Of a stretch of DNA of 64,000 nucleotides, positions 25,080 to 35,209 are shown in pieces. Position 1 is the first letter of the stretch, and every line of letters begins with the position of its first letter. The stretch covers positions 3,844,001 through 3,908,000 of the forward strand of contig NZ_JAUSXI010000001.1 of NCBI RefSeq assembly GCF_030815865.1, given 5' to 3'. The notes under the pieces were generated by a model. The model made no database searches. It worked only from the letters and a program-made list of their open reading frames with translations, and was not told the origin of the DNA. The translations under genes and the position numbers were made by a program. The stretch is from Arthrobacter globiformis (GTDB lineage: Bacteria; Actinomycetota; Actinomycetes; Actinomycetales; Micrococcaceae).

Positions 25080-28000
25080 TCAGCTGCTGGGTGTCGGCGT
25101 CGGCGTCGCGGACGGCGAGGTTGGGCTGCTGGCCGTCCCGGTACTGCCAATCCTGGCCTCGGCGTCGAGTGCTTTCTTCAGTGCCGCTGACAGCTTCTTC
25201 TGCTGCTCGCCGTACGCCGCAAAGTCGCCCTTGGCCAGCGCCTCCTGGCCGGCCTTGATGGCCGCGTTTGCTTCATCCAGCGCTGCCTTCAGCGCCACCT
25301 TGGCGTCCGCCGCCGGGGCCGGAGTGGCGCCTCCGCCGCTGGGCGGTGCGGGCGTCTGCCCGTTGTTGTCGGAGTCACCGGCCGTCGCTCCCGACCGGCC
25401 ACCAAACAGCTGGTTGAGAGCCTCGTCCAAGGTGGGCGCGAAACCGATCTTGTCGCCAAAGGCCACGAGCACCCTCTGCAGTGTCGGATAGGACGTTTCA
25501 CCCGTGGACTTGAGGTACACCGGCTGGATGTAGAGCATGCCCCGGCCGGCAGGAAGCGTCAGCAGGTTGCCGTTGAGCACATCCGACGCGCCCTGCCGCA
25601 GCAGGTTCAGCGCCTGGGAGACGGTGGGATCCGAGTTGAATTTGTTCTGTGCCTGCCCGGGGCCGGGTACTTGGGCTTCCGGCGGAACCTGCAGCAGCCG
25701 GAGCTGCCCGTAGCTGTCCGCCTTGACGCCCTTCTTCGAGCCCGCGTCGGAATCCGCCGCGAGGAAGCCGTAGAGGACGTTGCGGGCGTTGTTGTTCACC
25801 ACCTGCGGAATGTAGGACGACGTCAGCTGGAACGCCGGGGCCTTCTGGTCCGGCATCTGCAGTGACATGTAGAACGGCGGCTGCTTGACCTCCTCGGACA
25901 CGGTGGGATCGTTCGGAACACTCCACGCGTCGTCGTTCTTGTAGAAACTCACGGGGTCCGTCACGTGGTAGCGGCCCAGCAGCTCACGCTGCACCTTGAA
26001 CAAGTCCTCCGGGTAGCGGACGTGGCTCATGACAGCGGCGGACATCTCCGAATAAGGCTTCAGGGTGGAAGGGAACACCTTCTGCCAGGCCTTCAGGAGC
26101 GGGTCCTGGTCGTCCCAGGCGTAGAGCGTGACCGAACCGTCGTAGGCGTCCACCGTGGCCTTGACCGAGTTGCGGATGTAGTTGACGGAGCTGTTGGGCA
26201 GCGCCACGTTGCGGCCGGCGGTGGTCTGCGAGTCCGTGGTGGCATCGGAGAGCTGCTCCTGCTGCGAGTACGGGTAGTACTGGCTGGTGGTGTAGCCGTC
26301 CACGATCCACTTGACCCGGCCGTCAACGACGGCGGGGTAGGCATTGCCGTCCACCGTCAGGTAGGGCGCCACCTTCTGCACGCGTTCACGCGGGTTGCGT
26401 TCGTACATGATCTGGGAGGCGTCGTTCACGCCGTCGGACAGCAGCAGGTCCGAGGACTGGAACTTGATTGAGTACAGGACCTTGTTGAAGAAGCTTCCGA
26501 CGTTCGGACCGCCGTTGCCGGTGAAGGTGTACTGGGTCTCGCCGCCTTCCTTGGACGCCGGGCGGTCCTGCTCGCGGTGCGGTGCGCCTTCCGGGGCACC
26601 CACGATCGAGTACTCCGGGGAGTCCTCGCCGAAGTAGATCCGGGGTTCGTAGGTTGTGTCGTTGCCGAGGACGCCAGTGGACGGGATACCGGACTGCAGG
26701 AACTCCGGCTTTCCGTCGACCGTGAACTTGTTGCCCTTCGCGGCCACGACGCCGTAGCCGTGGGTGTAGACGATGTGGCGGTTCAGCCAGGACTGCTGGT
26801 CAGCGCTGAGGCCGTCCGGGTTCAGCTCGCGCACGGCTATGACGGTGTCCTGCATCTTGCCGTCCACCATGTACCGGTCGACGTTGAGCGCTTTGGGGAA
26901 CTGGTAGTACGGACGGAACTGCTCGAGCTGCGAGAAGGCGTCCGAGATCAGGTTCGGGTCCAGGAGCCGGATGTTGGCCGTGGTTTGCGCGTCCGGGGCA
27001 AGGGCGCCGGCGGTGGTGGTGGTGGTGGCGTTGTACCGCTCCACCTTCACCTGGTCCAGGCCGTAGGCTGCCCGGGTCATGCCGATGTTGCGCTCGATGT
27101 ATTTCCGTTCCAGGGTCTGCTCTGACGGGCGGACCTGGAACTGCTGGATGACCCACGGGTAGACGCCGCCGGCCAGGATGGAGGTGATGACCAGCATCGC
27201 CGTACCGATGACCGGAAGCCGCCACTTGCCGATGACCGCAGCGACAATGAAGAGGATAGCGACGAGGGCCGCCGCCACGGCCAGGATCGCCTTCGTGGGG
27301 ATCACGGCGTTGACGTCGGTGTACAGCGCGCCGGCCCACCGGCCGCCGCTGTTCTGCAGCGCGGAATAGCGGTCCAGCCAGAAGTTGATGCCCAGCAGGA
27401 TCAGGAAGGAAGCGCCGGTGACTGCGAGGTGGATCTGCGCTGCGCGGCTGGTGAAGATGCCGCGCTCCATGATCCTGATGCTGCCGTAGAGATAGTGCGT
27501 CAGGATGCCCGCGATGCCGGCCACGATCGCCACGCTGATCAGGAACCCGGTGACGAAGCCCAGGAAGGGCAGCGTCATCAGGTAGAAACCGATGTCCAGT
27601 CCGAACTCCGGATCATTCTGACCGAAGGACTCCTGGTTGAAGAACAGCATGACCTTTTGCCACTGGCTGGAGGCGGCGCTGCCGGCGAAGAGCCCAAACA
27701 GCACAGGCAGCCCGATCATGACCACACGCCGCACGGGTTCCAGCTGCGCCTGGTAGCGGTTGAGGTTATCCCGGATTTCTGAGTCCGGCGCGTAGACGGG
27801 CCGGGCGTGGTAGGCGATGCGGATCGCGTAAAACACGGCCGCGAACATGATGAGGAAGCCGATGGCAAAAATGCTGATCCGCGCCAAGTTCTCCGTCAAG
27901 AACACTTCGAAGTAGCCAAGCTGCTGGTACCACAGGACGTCCGTCCACACATTGGCGAAGAAGATGAACCCGACAACAACCAGCGCAACGACGATGAGCG

Positions 28001-28082
28001 TGGGGGCGTCAACGCACCTCGCCTTGTCTGGAGTTTTCCGGGCGGGGTGGGGCTGGCAGGACGGGACAAACTCGTACCTCAT
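25080..28082 (-). CDS. UPF0182-family large membrane protein
   Basis: 1000 residues, the usual family size. Seven hydrophobic helices fill residues 30-330 ([29 protein letters not shown] is conserved), followed by a large extracytoplasmic domain and a low-complexity C-terminal tail rich in Pro/Ala/Ser/Thr. The function is unknown. In Mycobacterium the homologue is next to a PDZ-Lon-like protease gene, as here. The first 25 residues (with two Cys) are unlike most family members, so a start a little downstream is possible. Confidence 0.9.
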   Translation of the reverse strand: MRYEFVPSCQPHPARKTPDKARCVDAPTLIVVALVVVGFIFFANVWTDVLWYQQLGYFEVFLTENLARISIFAIGFLIMFAAVFYAIRIAYHARPVYAPDSEIRDNLNRYQAQLEPVRRVVMIGLPVLFGLFAGSAASSQWQKVMLFFNQESFGQNDPEFGLDIGFYLMTLPFLGFVTGFLISVAIVAGIAGILTHYLYGSIRIMERGIFTSRAAQIHLAVTGASFLILLGINFWLDRYSALQNSGGRWAGALYTDVNAVIPTKAILAVAAALVAILFIVAAVIGKWRLPVIGTAMLVITSILAGGVYPWVIQQFQVRPSEQTLERKYIERNIGMTRAAYGLDQVKVERYNATTTTTAGALAPDAQTTANIRLLDPNLISDAFSQLEQFRPYYQFPKALNVDRYMVDGKMQDTVIAVRELNPDGLSADQQSWLNRHIVYTHGYGVVAAKGNKFTVDGKPEFLQSGIPSTGVLGNDTTYEPRIYFGEDSPEYSIVGAPEGAPHREQDRPASKEGGETQYTFTGNGGPNVGSFFNKVLYSIKFQSSDLLLSDGVNDASQIMYERNPRERVQKVAPYLTVDGNAYPAVVDGRVKWIVDGYTTSQYYPYSQQEQLSDATTDSQTTAGRNVALPNSSVNYIRNSVKATVDAYDGSVTLYAWDDQDPLLKAWQKVFPSTLKPYSEMSAAVMSHVRYPEDLFKVQRELLGRYHVTDPVSFYKNDDAWSVPNDPTVSEEVKQPPFYMSLQMPDQKAPAFQLTSSYIPQVVNNNARNVLYGFLAADSDAGSKKGVKADSYGQLRLLQVPPEAQVPGPGQAQNKFNSDPTVSQALNLLRQGASDVLNGNLLTLPAGRGMLYIQPVYLKSTGETSYPTLQRVLVAFGDKIGFAPTLDEALNQLFGGRSGATAGDSDNNGQTPAPPSGGGATPAPAADAKVALKAALDEANAAIKAGQEALAKGDFAAYGEQQKKLSAALKKALDAEARIGSTGTASSPTSPSATPTPTPSS

Positions 28083-28199
28083 AGCTTTTGTCAGTTGCTG
28101 GTATTAATTTTAAGTTTTCAGTGGAAGGCCTGCATAGCGCCGGCACCGGCTCTCAATTAGTGCCACGAGCGGACCGGAGCCTTAGTTCCTCGATTTAGT

Positions 28200-29360
28200 C
28201 TAGTTGTTGGTGCAGCCCGGAAGGCCCGATGTGTCGGCGCCGTTGGCGGCCAGCTCGACGGCCGATTTTGCCTCGTCCAGGTTTTCCACCTTGACCACCT
28301 GCAGCCCGTCCGGAATATGCCCCGCAACCTCTGCGCAATTCGCCGCCGGGGCCAGGAACATGGTGGCGCCATCGGCCCGGGCACCGTGCATCTTCACCGC
28401 GATGCCGCCGATCGGGCCCACCACGCCGTCGGGGCTGATGGTGCCGGTCCCCGCGATGTGTTTTCCACCGGTGAGGTCCCCGGGCGTCAGGGTGTCCATG
28501 ATTCCCAGGGCGAACATCATCCCGGCGCTCGGGCCGCCCACTTTATCCAGGGATATCTTCACGTTGAACGGGAAGGTGAAGCGGTACTGCAGCAGCACGC
28601 CCAGGATGTACCGTCCGGACGGGTTCTTCGCCGGCGTCACGGTTTCCGTGAACTGCTTGCCGTCCCGGCTTACGACGACGACGGCCGGCTTTCCCTTTCC
28701 GGCGGCCAGTTCGTCCTGGATCACCTCCAGTGACGTGACGGGTTTGGCGTTGATGGAGGTGAAGATGTCACCCGCCTGCAGCTTGCCCTGCGCCGCCGAC
28801 CCCTCGGACAGGTCCGCCACTTCGAGCTTCTGCCCATAAGGGATGTCGAGCCCCTTCAGGGCTGCCGCCACGGCGTTCTCCTGCGACGTGGCCATGGCCA
28901 CGGCACTCTCCTGCTGGGATTTTTCCTTAGTCACACCCGTCGGGAAGATCAGTTCCTCGGGATACACCGCCTTAGAGCCGTCCAGCCAGGCCGAGAACGC
29001 CTCAAAGACGCTGACGGGACCGTTGGGGCCCCCGTCGACGTAGACAGTGGTGAGATCGAGGTTCCCCTTGGCCGGGAACGTCTCGCGGCCGGAAACGCTG
29101 ATCACTGGCGTCGCATTCTCCGTGCTTAGCGTGTTGAACGTCGGCCCGGGCGATTCCACCACATACGGGACCGGCAGGACGGCGGCCGTCACGCCCAGCC
29201 CGAGCGCCAGGAGCCCGGACAACGTCATCGCGGAGATGCGGGGATCCCTGTCCCGGGCACGGCGGGACCGGCGGGCATCCCCGGTTCCGTAGGGATTCCC
29301 GCCACCGGCGGCGGGCGCCGGGGACTCCTCTGCGGGCTGGCCGCCCTTGGTAATCGTCAC
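28200..29360 (-). CDS. Membrane-anchored PDZ and Lon-like serine protease
   Basis: About 386 residues from GTG 29360 (preceded by AGAGG; GTG 29378 is an in-frame alternative). One N-terminal membrane helix (about 45-65), a PDZ domain (about 180-260; SEGSAAQGKLQAGDIFTSIN), then a Lon-type proteolytic domain with GGPSAGMMFAL (catalytic Ser) and GGIAVKMHGAR (catalytic Lys). The C-terminus has a disulfide-like Cys pair. The ATPase domain of Lon is absent. The family is conserved beside UPF0182 in actinobacteria; its substrates are unknown. Confidence 0.9.
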   Translation of the reverse strand: MTITKGGQPAEESPAPAAGGGNPYGTGDARRSRRARDRDPRISAMTLSGLLALGLGVTAAVLPVPYVVESPGPTFNTLSTENATPVISVSGRETFPAKGNLDLTTVYVDGGPNGPVSVFEAFSAWLDGSKAVYPEELIFPTGVTKEKSQQESAVAMATSQENAVAAALKGLDIPYGQKLEVADLSEGSAAQGKLQAGDIFTSINAKPVTSLEVIQDELAAGKGKPAVVVVSRDGKQFTETVTPAKNPSGRYILGVLLQYRFTFPFNVKISLDKVGGPSAGMMFALGIMDTLTPGDLTGGKHIAGTGTISPDGVVGPIGGIAVKMHGARADGATMFLAPAANCAEVAGHIPDGLQVVKVENLDEAKSAVELAANGADTSGLPGCTNN

Positions 29361-29582
29361 TGAAGGACCTCTCCGCACCGCGTCGTTCAGCGCTGCACCG
29401 CGGCCGCAGCCCGGCGGACGGCCGGGGCACAGCCTACATACGTTCCGGCTTCTAACACTACGCGTCCGGGCCTGCCGTTAGCTCTTTGCCTACAGCGAAC
29501 GTCCCCGCTTTCAGCAGACAGCCGCTCCCGCAGAGGGGTAGCGTGAAGTTGATTAACAGTCACACCGACGATCGGCGGGATC

Positions 29583-31043
29583 ATGACCTCCAATCCACTC
29601 AATCCGTCCAACGGCGACGAAAATCCAAAGGATCCGCTCGCAGAGATGCTGCAGAACCTCATGGGCGGCAAGGGCATGGGTGACATTGACCCCGCCGAAC
29701 TGGCCAAGGCCGCCGGGCTGCCGAACGATCCCAACCTGCTGGCCCAGATGTTCTCCCAGGTGCAGGCCATGATGAGCGCGCCCTCGGAGGGCCCGGTCAA
29801 CTGGAAGCTCGCCCATGACAACGCCCGCCGCGTGGCCGCCGGGAGCTCCGACCCCTCAGTCACGTCCGCCCAGTCACGCGAAGTAGATGAGGCGCTGCGG
29901 CTGGCCGAACTGTGGCTCGACCAGGTCACCGACCTGCCCGCTACAGGCCTCATCGGCAAGGCGTGGTCCCGCGCCGAATGGGTAGAGGAGACACTCGGCA
30001 CCTGGAAGCGTCTGACGGAGCCCGTGGCCAACAGTGTGGCCAACGCCCTCTCCACTGCCATGACGGAGCAGATGCCAGAGGAGATGAAGTCCATGATGGG
30101 CGGCGCCTCGTCCATGCTGCAGAACGTGGGCGGTGCCATCTTCGGCATGCAGCTGGGCCAGGCCATTGGAGCCCTGTCCACCGATGTGGTCAGCTCCACG
30201 GACATTGGAGTTCCGTTGGCCGATCTGGAGATGGCGCTGCTTCCCGGCAATGTTGCCAAGTTCGGCGAGGGGCTCAGCCTTCCCGAAAACGACATCAGGC
30301 TCTTCCTCGCCGTCCGCGAGGCCGCCCATGCCCGCCTGTTCGTCCAGGTTCCGTGGCTGCGCGGGCACCTGCTGGGTGCCATTGAAGCCTACGCCCGCGG
30401 CATTCACATCGACACGTCGCGGATCGAGGAGCTGGCGCGGGACCTTGATCCCAGCAACCCGGAGGGGATCCAGGAGGCCCTTTCGCAGGGCGTCTTCATG
30501 CCGCAGCGCACGCCGGCACAGGACCAGGCCCTGCAGAAGCTGGAGACGGCCCTTGCCCTCGTCGAGGGGTGGGTGGACGAGCTCACCGCTGCCGCCACGG
30601 ATAAGGTCCTCCCCTCGGCTGCAGCGCTCCGCGAAACGGTCCGCCGCCGCCGGGCCACCGGCGGTCCGGCGGAGCATGCGTTCGCTTCCCTCGTCGGACT
30701 GGAGCTGCGGCCCCGCCGCCTCCGTGAAGCCGCCACCCTGTGGGCGTCCCTCAAGGCCGAGCGCGGCATCGACGGCCGCGACGCCATCTGGAAGCATCCG
30801 GACCTGCTCCCTACCGCCGAGGATCTTGACGATCCCAAGGGATTCAGCGAACGCCGCAAGCTCGCCGAGGCCGGTGACAGCGAAGTGGACGATGCCCTTC
30901 AGAAGCTGCTGAACGGCGGTTTCGACAGCCCGGCCGAAAGCGGTGGGGACGGGGACGGGCACGACGCCGAAACGACCGAAGGCGGGGACGGCGACACCGA
31001 AAAGACCGACGGCGACGAAGACGGCTCCGCTCCGAAGAGCTAG
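29583..31043 (+). CDS. Zinc-dependent metalloprotease-like protein (DUF2342)
   Basis: 486 residues. It is assigned to the actinobacterial DUF2342 family from the conserved central region (LPENDIRLFLAVREAAHARLF and WLRGHLLGAIEAYARGI). The family is named a zincin-like hydrolase, and REAAH is the closest thing I see to a metal-binding motif; no HExxH is present. The N-terminus is Asn/Pro-rich and the last 60 residues are acidic (Gly/Asp/Glu repeats). It is divergent from the PDZ-Lon gene, the same pairing as in mycobacteria. Its biochemical role is uncertain. Confidence 0.85.
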   Translation: MTSNPLNPSNGDENPKDPLAEMLQNLMGGKGMGDIDPAELAKAAGLPNDPNLLAQMFSQVQAMMSAPSEGPVNWKLAHDNARRVAAGSSDPSVTSAQSREVDEALRLAELWLDQVTDLPATGLIGKAWSRAEWVEETLGTWKRLTEPVANSVANALSTAMTEQMPEEMKSMMGGASSMLQNVGGAIFGMQLGQAIGALSTDVVSSTDIGVPLADLEMALLPGNVAKFGEGLSLPENDIRLFLAVREAAHARLFVQVPWLRGHLLGAIEAYARGIHIDTSRIEELARDLDPSNPEGIQEALSQGVFMPQRTPAQDQALQKLETALALVEGWVDELTAAATDKVLPSAAALRETVRRRRATGGPAEHAFASLVGLELRPRRLREAATLWASLKAERGIDGRDAIWKHPDLLPTAEDLDDPKGFSERRKLAEAGDSEVDDALQKLLNGGFDSPAESGGDGDGHDAETTEGGDGDTEKTDGDEDGSAPKS

Positions 31044-31050
31044 GCGTACC

Positions 31051-31156
31051 CCGCTGGTTGAGCCTGAGCCTACGACCGCCGGGTCCCTGGCCGAGCTTGC
31101 GAGGTTAGGGACCGGTTGAGGAGCGCAACCCCGGCTTCGACAAGCTCAACCAGCGG
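31051..31156. repeat. Nested palindromic (REP-like) element
   Basis: Outer arms CCGCTGGTTGAGC (31051-31063) and GCTCAACCAGCGG (31144-31156) are a perfect 13-base inverted repeat. Inside are GTCCCT/AGGGAC (31083-31088 and 31107-31112) and GGTTG/CAACC (31114-31118 and 31126-31130). It fills the gap between two convergent genes. GGTTGAGC/GCTCAACC motifs of this kind recur in Arthrobacter-type genomes. Confidence 0.7.
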
Positions 31157-31171
31157 ACTACGAAGGACCGC

Positions 31172-31774
31172 TCAGTCGGCGTCCTCTGGTGTGGCTGCTT
31201 CGCCTGCCGGTAGGCCGCGCGACGTGGCAAAGGACACGCCCTCCAGGAAGGCTTTGGCACGCTCCGTTTCGGGGTAGGCCTCCAGCAGCTTCCAGAACGC
31301 CGCGTTATGCCCTGCCACCAGCAAGTGCGCGAGTTCATGCAGCAGCACGTAGTCGATGACCCACTGCGGCATGGGCCGGAGCTTATCTGAAAGCCGGATG
31401 GACCCGTCCGAGGGGGTGGCTGAACCCCAGCGGGAGTTCTGGTTGCTGACCCACCGGACCGATGTCGGGGCCGACCTGCCGCCAAAGTACCTGGCAGAAA
31501 GCTGCGCAGCGTGCGCGGCCAGCGCCGCGTCCGAGGAAGGCCGCCGCCCCGCACCGCTGGAACGCTTCTCCCCCTGGGACCGAAGCTTCTCCAGCATCCG
31601 GTGAACCCAGTCCGCCTCCTGCGCCCGGCTGAAGTGGGCGGGGATGGCGACGACGGCGGTGCCGTTCTCCCAGAAGGCCGCGACTGTGCGGCGCCGCCGG
31701 GCGGAGCGGCGGACCTCCACGGGCGCGCCGTCGTGGGTGATCAATGGCGTGCCGGTCTCAAGTTTTCCGGGCAT
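31172..31774 (-). CDS. YgjP-like metal-dependent hydrolase (M48-related)
   Basis: About 200 residues from ATG 31774. WVIDYVLLHELAHLLVAGHNAAFW gives the HELAH zinc motif plus the downstream histidine, and RWGSATPSDGSIRLS is the conserved strand before it, both standard for the YgjP family. The start codon overlaps the uvrD2 stop by one base (TAATG), so the genes are coupled. The function is unknown, and its place after a repair helicase is conserved in relatives. Confidence 0.88.
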   Translation of the reverse strand: MPGKLETGTPLITHDGAPVEVRRSARRRRTVAAFWENGTAVVAIPAHFSRAQEADWVHRMLEKLRSQGEKRSSGAGRRPSSDAALAAHAAQLSARYFGGRSAPTSVRWVSNQNSRWGSATPSDGSIRLSDKLRPMPQWVIDYVLLHELAHLLVAGHNAAFWKLLEAYPETERAKAFLEGVSFATSRGLPAGEAATPEDAD

Positions 31775-33906
31775 TACAGCGTGCTGCTTTCCGTCAGGAC
31801 CGCGAGGACTGCCTCGCCGTACCGCTCCAGTTTGGACGGGCCGACGCCCGCGAGCTGGGCCAGTTCCTCCAGTGAGGACGGCCGGGCTTCGGCGATGGCG
31901 GTGAGGGTTGCGTCGGTGAAAACCACGAAGGCCGGGACGTCGGCGGAGTGCGCGACCTCCTTGCGCCATTCACGGAGGGCGTTGAACGTCTGCTCTTCAT
32001 AGCTGGGCGGGCACTGGCTGCAGCGGCCGACCTTCCGCTCGGCTCCGCTGGCCAGCATGCTGCCGCAGACCCGGCAGGACGCGGGCGTGGCCGCCTTGCG
32101 GCGCGGCGCGGGCCCCCTCCCCCGTGCGGCCGAGCTGGCCACGGAGTCCGGGCGCAGCCCGTCGAGGAAGCGGGACGGCTTCCGGTTGGCACGCCCGCCG
32201 GGGGTCCGAGCGGTGGACCACGAGAGGGACAGGTGCTCGCGGGCCCGCGTGATGCCGACATAGAGCAGCCGGCGTTCCTCGTCCACCGAGGCGGGATCGT
32301 CCGCGAAGGAGATGGGCATGAGCCCTTCGCTCAGCCCTACGAGGAATACCGCGTCCCATTCAAGTCCTTTTGCCGCGTGCAGGGACGCCAGCGTAACCCC
32401 CTGGACGGTCGGGGCGTGCTGGGCCACGGAGCGCTCCTGAAGCTCGTTGACGAAGTCAGCCAGGCCGAACTGCGGCCCGCGGTTCTGCGCCAGCTCGTCC
32501 GCCAGAGCCACGAGGGCGGCCAGTGATTCCCAGCGTTCCCGCAAGGCACCGCCGCTGTGCGGGGCCGTGTCCGTGTACCCCAGCGACGCGACGATGTCGC
32601 GTACCAGCTGGCCCAGCGGCTGGGGATCGGACTCGGATACGGCACGGGTGGCCGCACGGAGCTGGAGGATCGCGTCGCGGACCTCCTTCCGGGCAAAGAA
32701 CCGCTCGCCGCCGCGCAGCTGGTAGCCGATTCCGGCCGACGCCAAGGCCTGCTCGTAGGCCTCCGACTGGCCGTTGGTACGGAACAGGACAGCGACCTCA
32801 CTCGCCGGCACGCCGTCGTCGAGGAGCGTGCGGATCTTGCCGGCGACCGTTGCAGCCTCGGCTTCGTCATCCGTGCATTCCGTGAATTGGGGCAGGGGTC
32901 CCGGGTTCCGCTGGGCCACGAGCTTCAGCGGCGCGGCCCAGGCAGCATCGGCTGCCGGTCCGCCGCTCCGGCGCGAGGCGAGGAGATCGTTGGCCAGCTT
33001 GACCACCTGCGGAGTGGAGCGGTAGTCGCGCACAAGCTTGACCACGTTCGCGTCCGGGTACTGGGCCTTGAACCCGAGGAGGTGCTTCGGGGATGCTCCG
33101 GTGAACGAGTAAATGGTCTGGCTGGCGTCACCAACGACGCACAGTTCGTTGCGGCCGCCGAGCCAGAGTTCCAGGAGGCGCTGCTGCAACGGGGAAACGT
33201 CCTGGTATTCGTCCACCACGAAGTGCCGGTACTGTTCCCGGACCGTCGCCGCCACCTTGGGGTCTTCCTGCAGGATGCCTACGGTAATCAGGAGGACGTC
33301 CTCGAAGTCGATGACGTTGCGGTCGGTTTTCACGTCCTCGTAGGCCTGGAAGACGCGGGCCACGGCTGTGAGATCAAACCCACCCGGAGCGCCCCTGTCC
33401 TGTGCGTTTTCCAGATAGTTGGCGGGCGTGAGCATGGATACTTTGGCCCATTCGATTTCCGACGCCAGGTCACGGATGGAGGCGCGGTCGGTGCTCAGCC
33501 GGAGCCGGCGGGCGGCCTCGGCGATCATTTGTGCCTTGTGGTCCAGCAGGTTGGGCAGCGCCCCGCCCACCGCCTGCGGCCAGAAAAACTGCAGCTGCCG
33601 CAGCGCGGCCGCATGGAACGTCCTGGCCTGGACGTTTCCGACCCCAAGGTCGCGGAGCCGGCTGCGCATTTCCGCTGCCGCCCGTGCCGTAAACGTGACC
33701 GCCAGCAGCCGCTGCGGACTGTAGACCCCCGAGTGCACTCCGTAGGCGATCCTGTGGGTGATGGCGCGGGTCTTGCCGGTGCCGGCTCCGGCGAGCACGC
33801 AGAGGGGGCCGGTCAGGGTGGTGGCCACTTCCCGCTGCTCCGCATCGAGGCCGCCAAGGATCCGGTCCTCCAGGGAGGCGTTGCCATCAGGATTTTCTAT
33901 CGTCAC
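31774..33906 (-). CDS. uvrD2: ATP-dependent DNA helicase UvrD2
   Basis: 710 residues, superfamily 1A. Walker A AGAGTGKT (about 39-46), Walker B VVDEYQDVSPLQ, GDASQTIYSFTGA, VKLVRDYRST, LHAAKGLEWDAVFLVGL and YVGITRAREHL cover motifs I-VI. After the motor come the tetracysteine motif CRVC...CSQC that defines UvrD2 and a C-terminal HRDC domain (about 635-705). It is a 3'-5' helicase of DNA repair. It overlaps the YgjP-like gene and follows nudC on the same strand. Confidence 0.95.
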   Translation of the reverse strand: MTIENPDGNASLEDRILGGLDAEQREVATTLTGPLCVLAGAGTGKTRAITHRIAYGVHSGVYSPQRLLAVTFTARAAAEMRSRLRDLGVGNVQARTFHAAALRQLQFFWPQAVGGALPNLLDHKAQMIAEAARRLRLSTDRASIRDLASEIEWAKVSMLTPANYLENAQDRGAPGGFDLTAVARVFQAYEDVKTDRNVIDFEDVLLITVGILQEDPKVAATVREQYRHFVVDEYQDVSPLQQRLLELWLGGRNELCVVGDASQTIYSFTGASPKHLLGFKAQYPDANVVKLVRDYRSTPQVVKLANDLLASRRSGGPAADAAWAAPLKLVAQRNPGPLPQFTECTDDEAEAATVAGKIRTLLDDGVPASEVAVLFRTNGQSEAYEQALASAGIGYQLRGGERFFARKEVRDAILQLRAATRAVSESDPQPLGQLVRDIVASLGYTDTAPHSGGALRERWESLAALVALADELAQNRGPQFGLADFVNELQERSVAQHAPTVQGVTLASLHAAKGLEWDAVFLVGLSEGLMPISFADDPASVDEERRLLYVGITRAREHLSLSWSTARTPGGRANRKPSRFLDGLRPDSVASSAARGRGPAPRRKAATPASCRVCGSMLASGAERKVGRCSQCPPSYEEQTFNALREWRKEVAHSADVPAFVVFTDATLTAIAEARPSSLEELAQLAGVGPSKLERYGEAVLAVLTESSTL

Positions 33907-33992
33907 TTCTTGCTGCTTGCTTCATGTGGATGGATGGGCTGCTCCGCCATGGTGGCGTCGACGGTAGGCATGTTGCCGGCCGGGCGTGCTGG

Positions 33993-35045
33993 TCAGTCGT
34001 CGGCCGGACGGTCCTGAATCACGCCGCCGTACCAGTGCTCGATGAGGGACCTGGCGATGGAGAGCCTGGTGGAGATGGTAATTTCGCCGCTGAGCACTGC
34101 CTCCTGGAGTTCCTCCCGGCTGAACCAGCGCGCCCTGGTGACCTCGACGCCGTCGGGCTTTGCTTCCGTGTCGTCGGTGACGGCTGTAAAGCCGAGCATA
34201 AGGGACGCCGGGAACGGCCACGACTGGGAGCCGAGGTACTGGCACGCCCTGACCTGCACGCCCACCTCTTCCTGGATTTCCCGGACGACGGCCTGTTCGA
34301 GGGATTCACCGGGCTCGACGAACCCGGCCAGCGTGGAGTAGTTCTTCGCATCCAGCGGACCGCCACCGCCCAGCAGAACGCGGCCGTCCGGGCCAACCAC
34401 CGTGACAATGATGGCCGGATCCGTGCGCGGATAGTGTTCGGAATTGTCAGCGGGGCACCGCCGGACCCATCCGCTGGCCTCCACTTTGGTGACGGCGCCG
34501 CACCGGGGGCAGTGGGTGTGGGTGGCGTGCCAGTTGGCAATGGCACTGGCCTCAACAAACAGGGCGGTGTGCGTCGCGTCAAGTTGCGCGGCGACGTCCC
34601 GGAAGCCTTCCCAAGCGGCACCGGCGGGCAGGCCCGCCGAACCGGGGTCAACCGGTTCCGGCAGGATGAACAGCAGGAGGCCGGTTCCCGTGGGAAGGTC
34701 CTCGGAGCCGAGGGCCGCGCCGAGATAGATGATGTGCGCCGGGCCGGCCGCCGACCCCTCAAGTCGGTCCAGCAGCGGTGTGGCCTCTGCCAGAACGAGC
34801 GCGTCCCCGTGCACCAGCGCATGCCGGCCGGACAGGAGCATGGCTTTGGCGGTTCCGGCGGCCAGCAAGTCCGGAACGAGGCCTGGCCTCATCCGTTCAA
34901 CGGACCCCCTGTTGACCATTGCGGGCCGAACCGGCAGCACGGTGTCGAAGAGATGGTTGGCCGCCAGTTCACCTGCCCGCAGCTGATTTTCCGGGATGGC
35001 GCCCGCCGCTTGACCGACCGGCACAGCGGCCTCCGCATGACTCAT
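33993..35045 (-). CDS. nudC: NAD(+) diphosphatase / NADH pyrophosphatase NudC
   Basis: 350 residues. A Zn-ribbon (HCPRCGAVTKVEASGWVRRCP) is followed by the Nudix domain with the full Nudix box GFVEPGESLEQAVVREIQEE. The downstream NudC signature reads SQSWPFPASLM, with Ser at the position where Pro is usual. The enzyme hydrolyses NAD(H) and can remove NAD caps from RNA. It lies upstream of uvrD2 on the same strand with an 86-base gap. Confidence 0.94.
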   Translation of the reverse strand: MSHAEAAVPVGQAAGAIPENQLRAGELAANHLFDTVLPVRPAMVNRGSVERMRPGLVPDLLAAGTAKAMLLSGRHALVHGDALVLAEATPLLDRLEGSAAGPAHIIYLGAALGSEDLPTGTGLLLFILPEPVDPGSAGLPAGAAWEGFRDVAAQLDATHTALFVEASAIANWHATHTHCPRCGAVTKVEASGWVRRCPADNSEHYPRTDPAIIVTVVGPDGRVLLGGGGPLDAKNYSTLAGFVEPGESLEQAVVREIQEEVGVQVRACQYLGSQSWPFPASLMLGFTAVTDDTEAKPDGVEVTRARWFSREELQEAVLSGEITISTRLSIARSLIEHWYGGVIQDRPADD

Positions 35046-35209
35046 GTATCCACCGTACTGACTCGCAGTGACAATTTACATTTCGGGATGCACCGGCGGG
35101 CCTGGACGGTCCGCCCTTCCCCGGCCCCGCGGTACCCATATTTGTGCGGATCTCGAGACTCGCCGCGACACATCGTTGTCTTGGACGCCGCTCAATCTAC
35201 CGTGGAACC

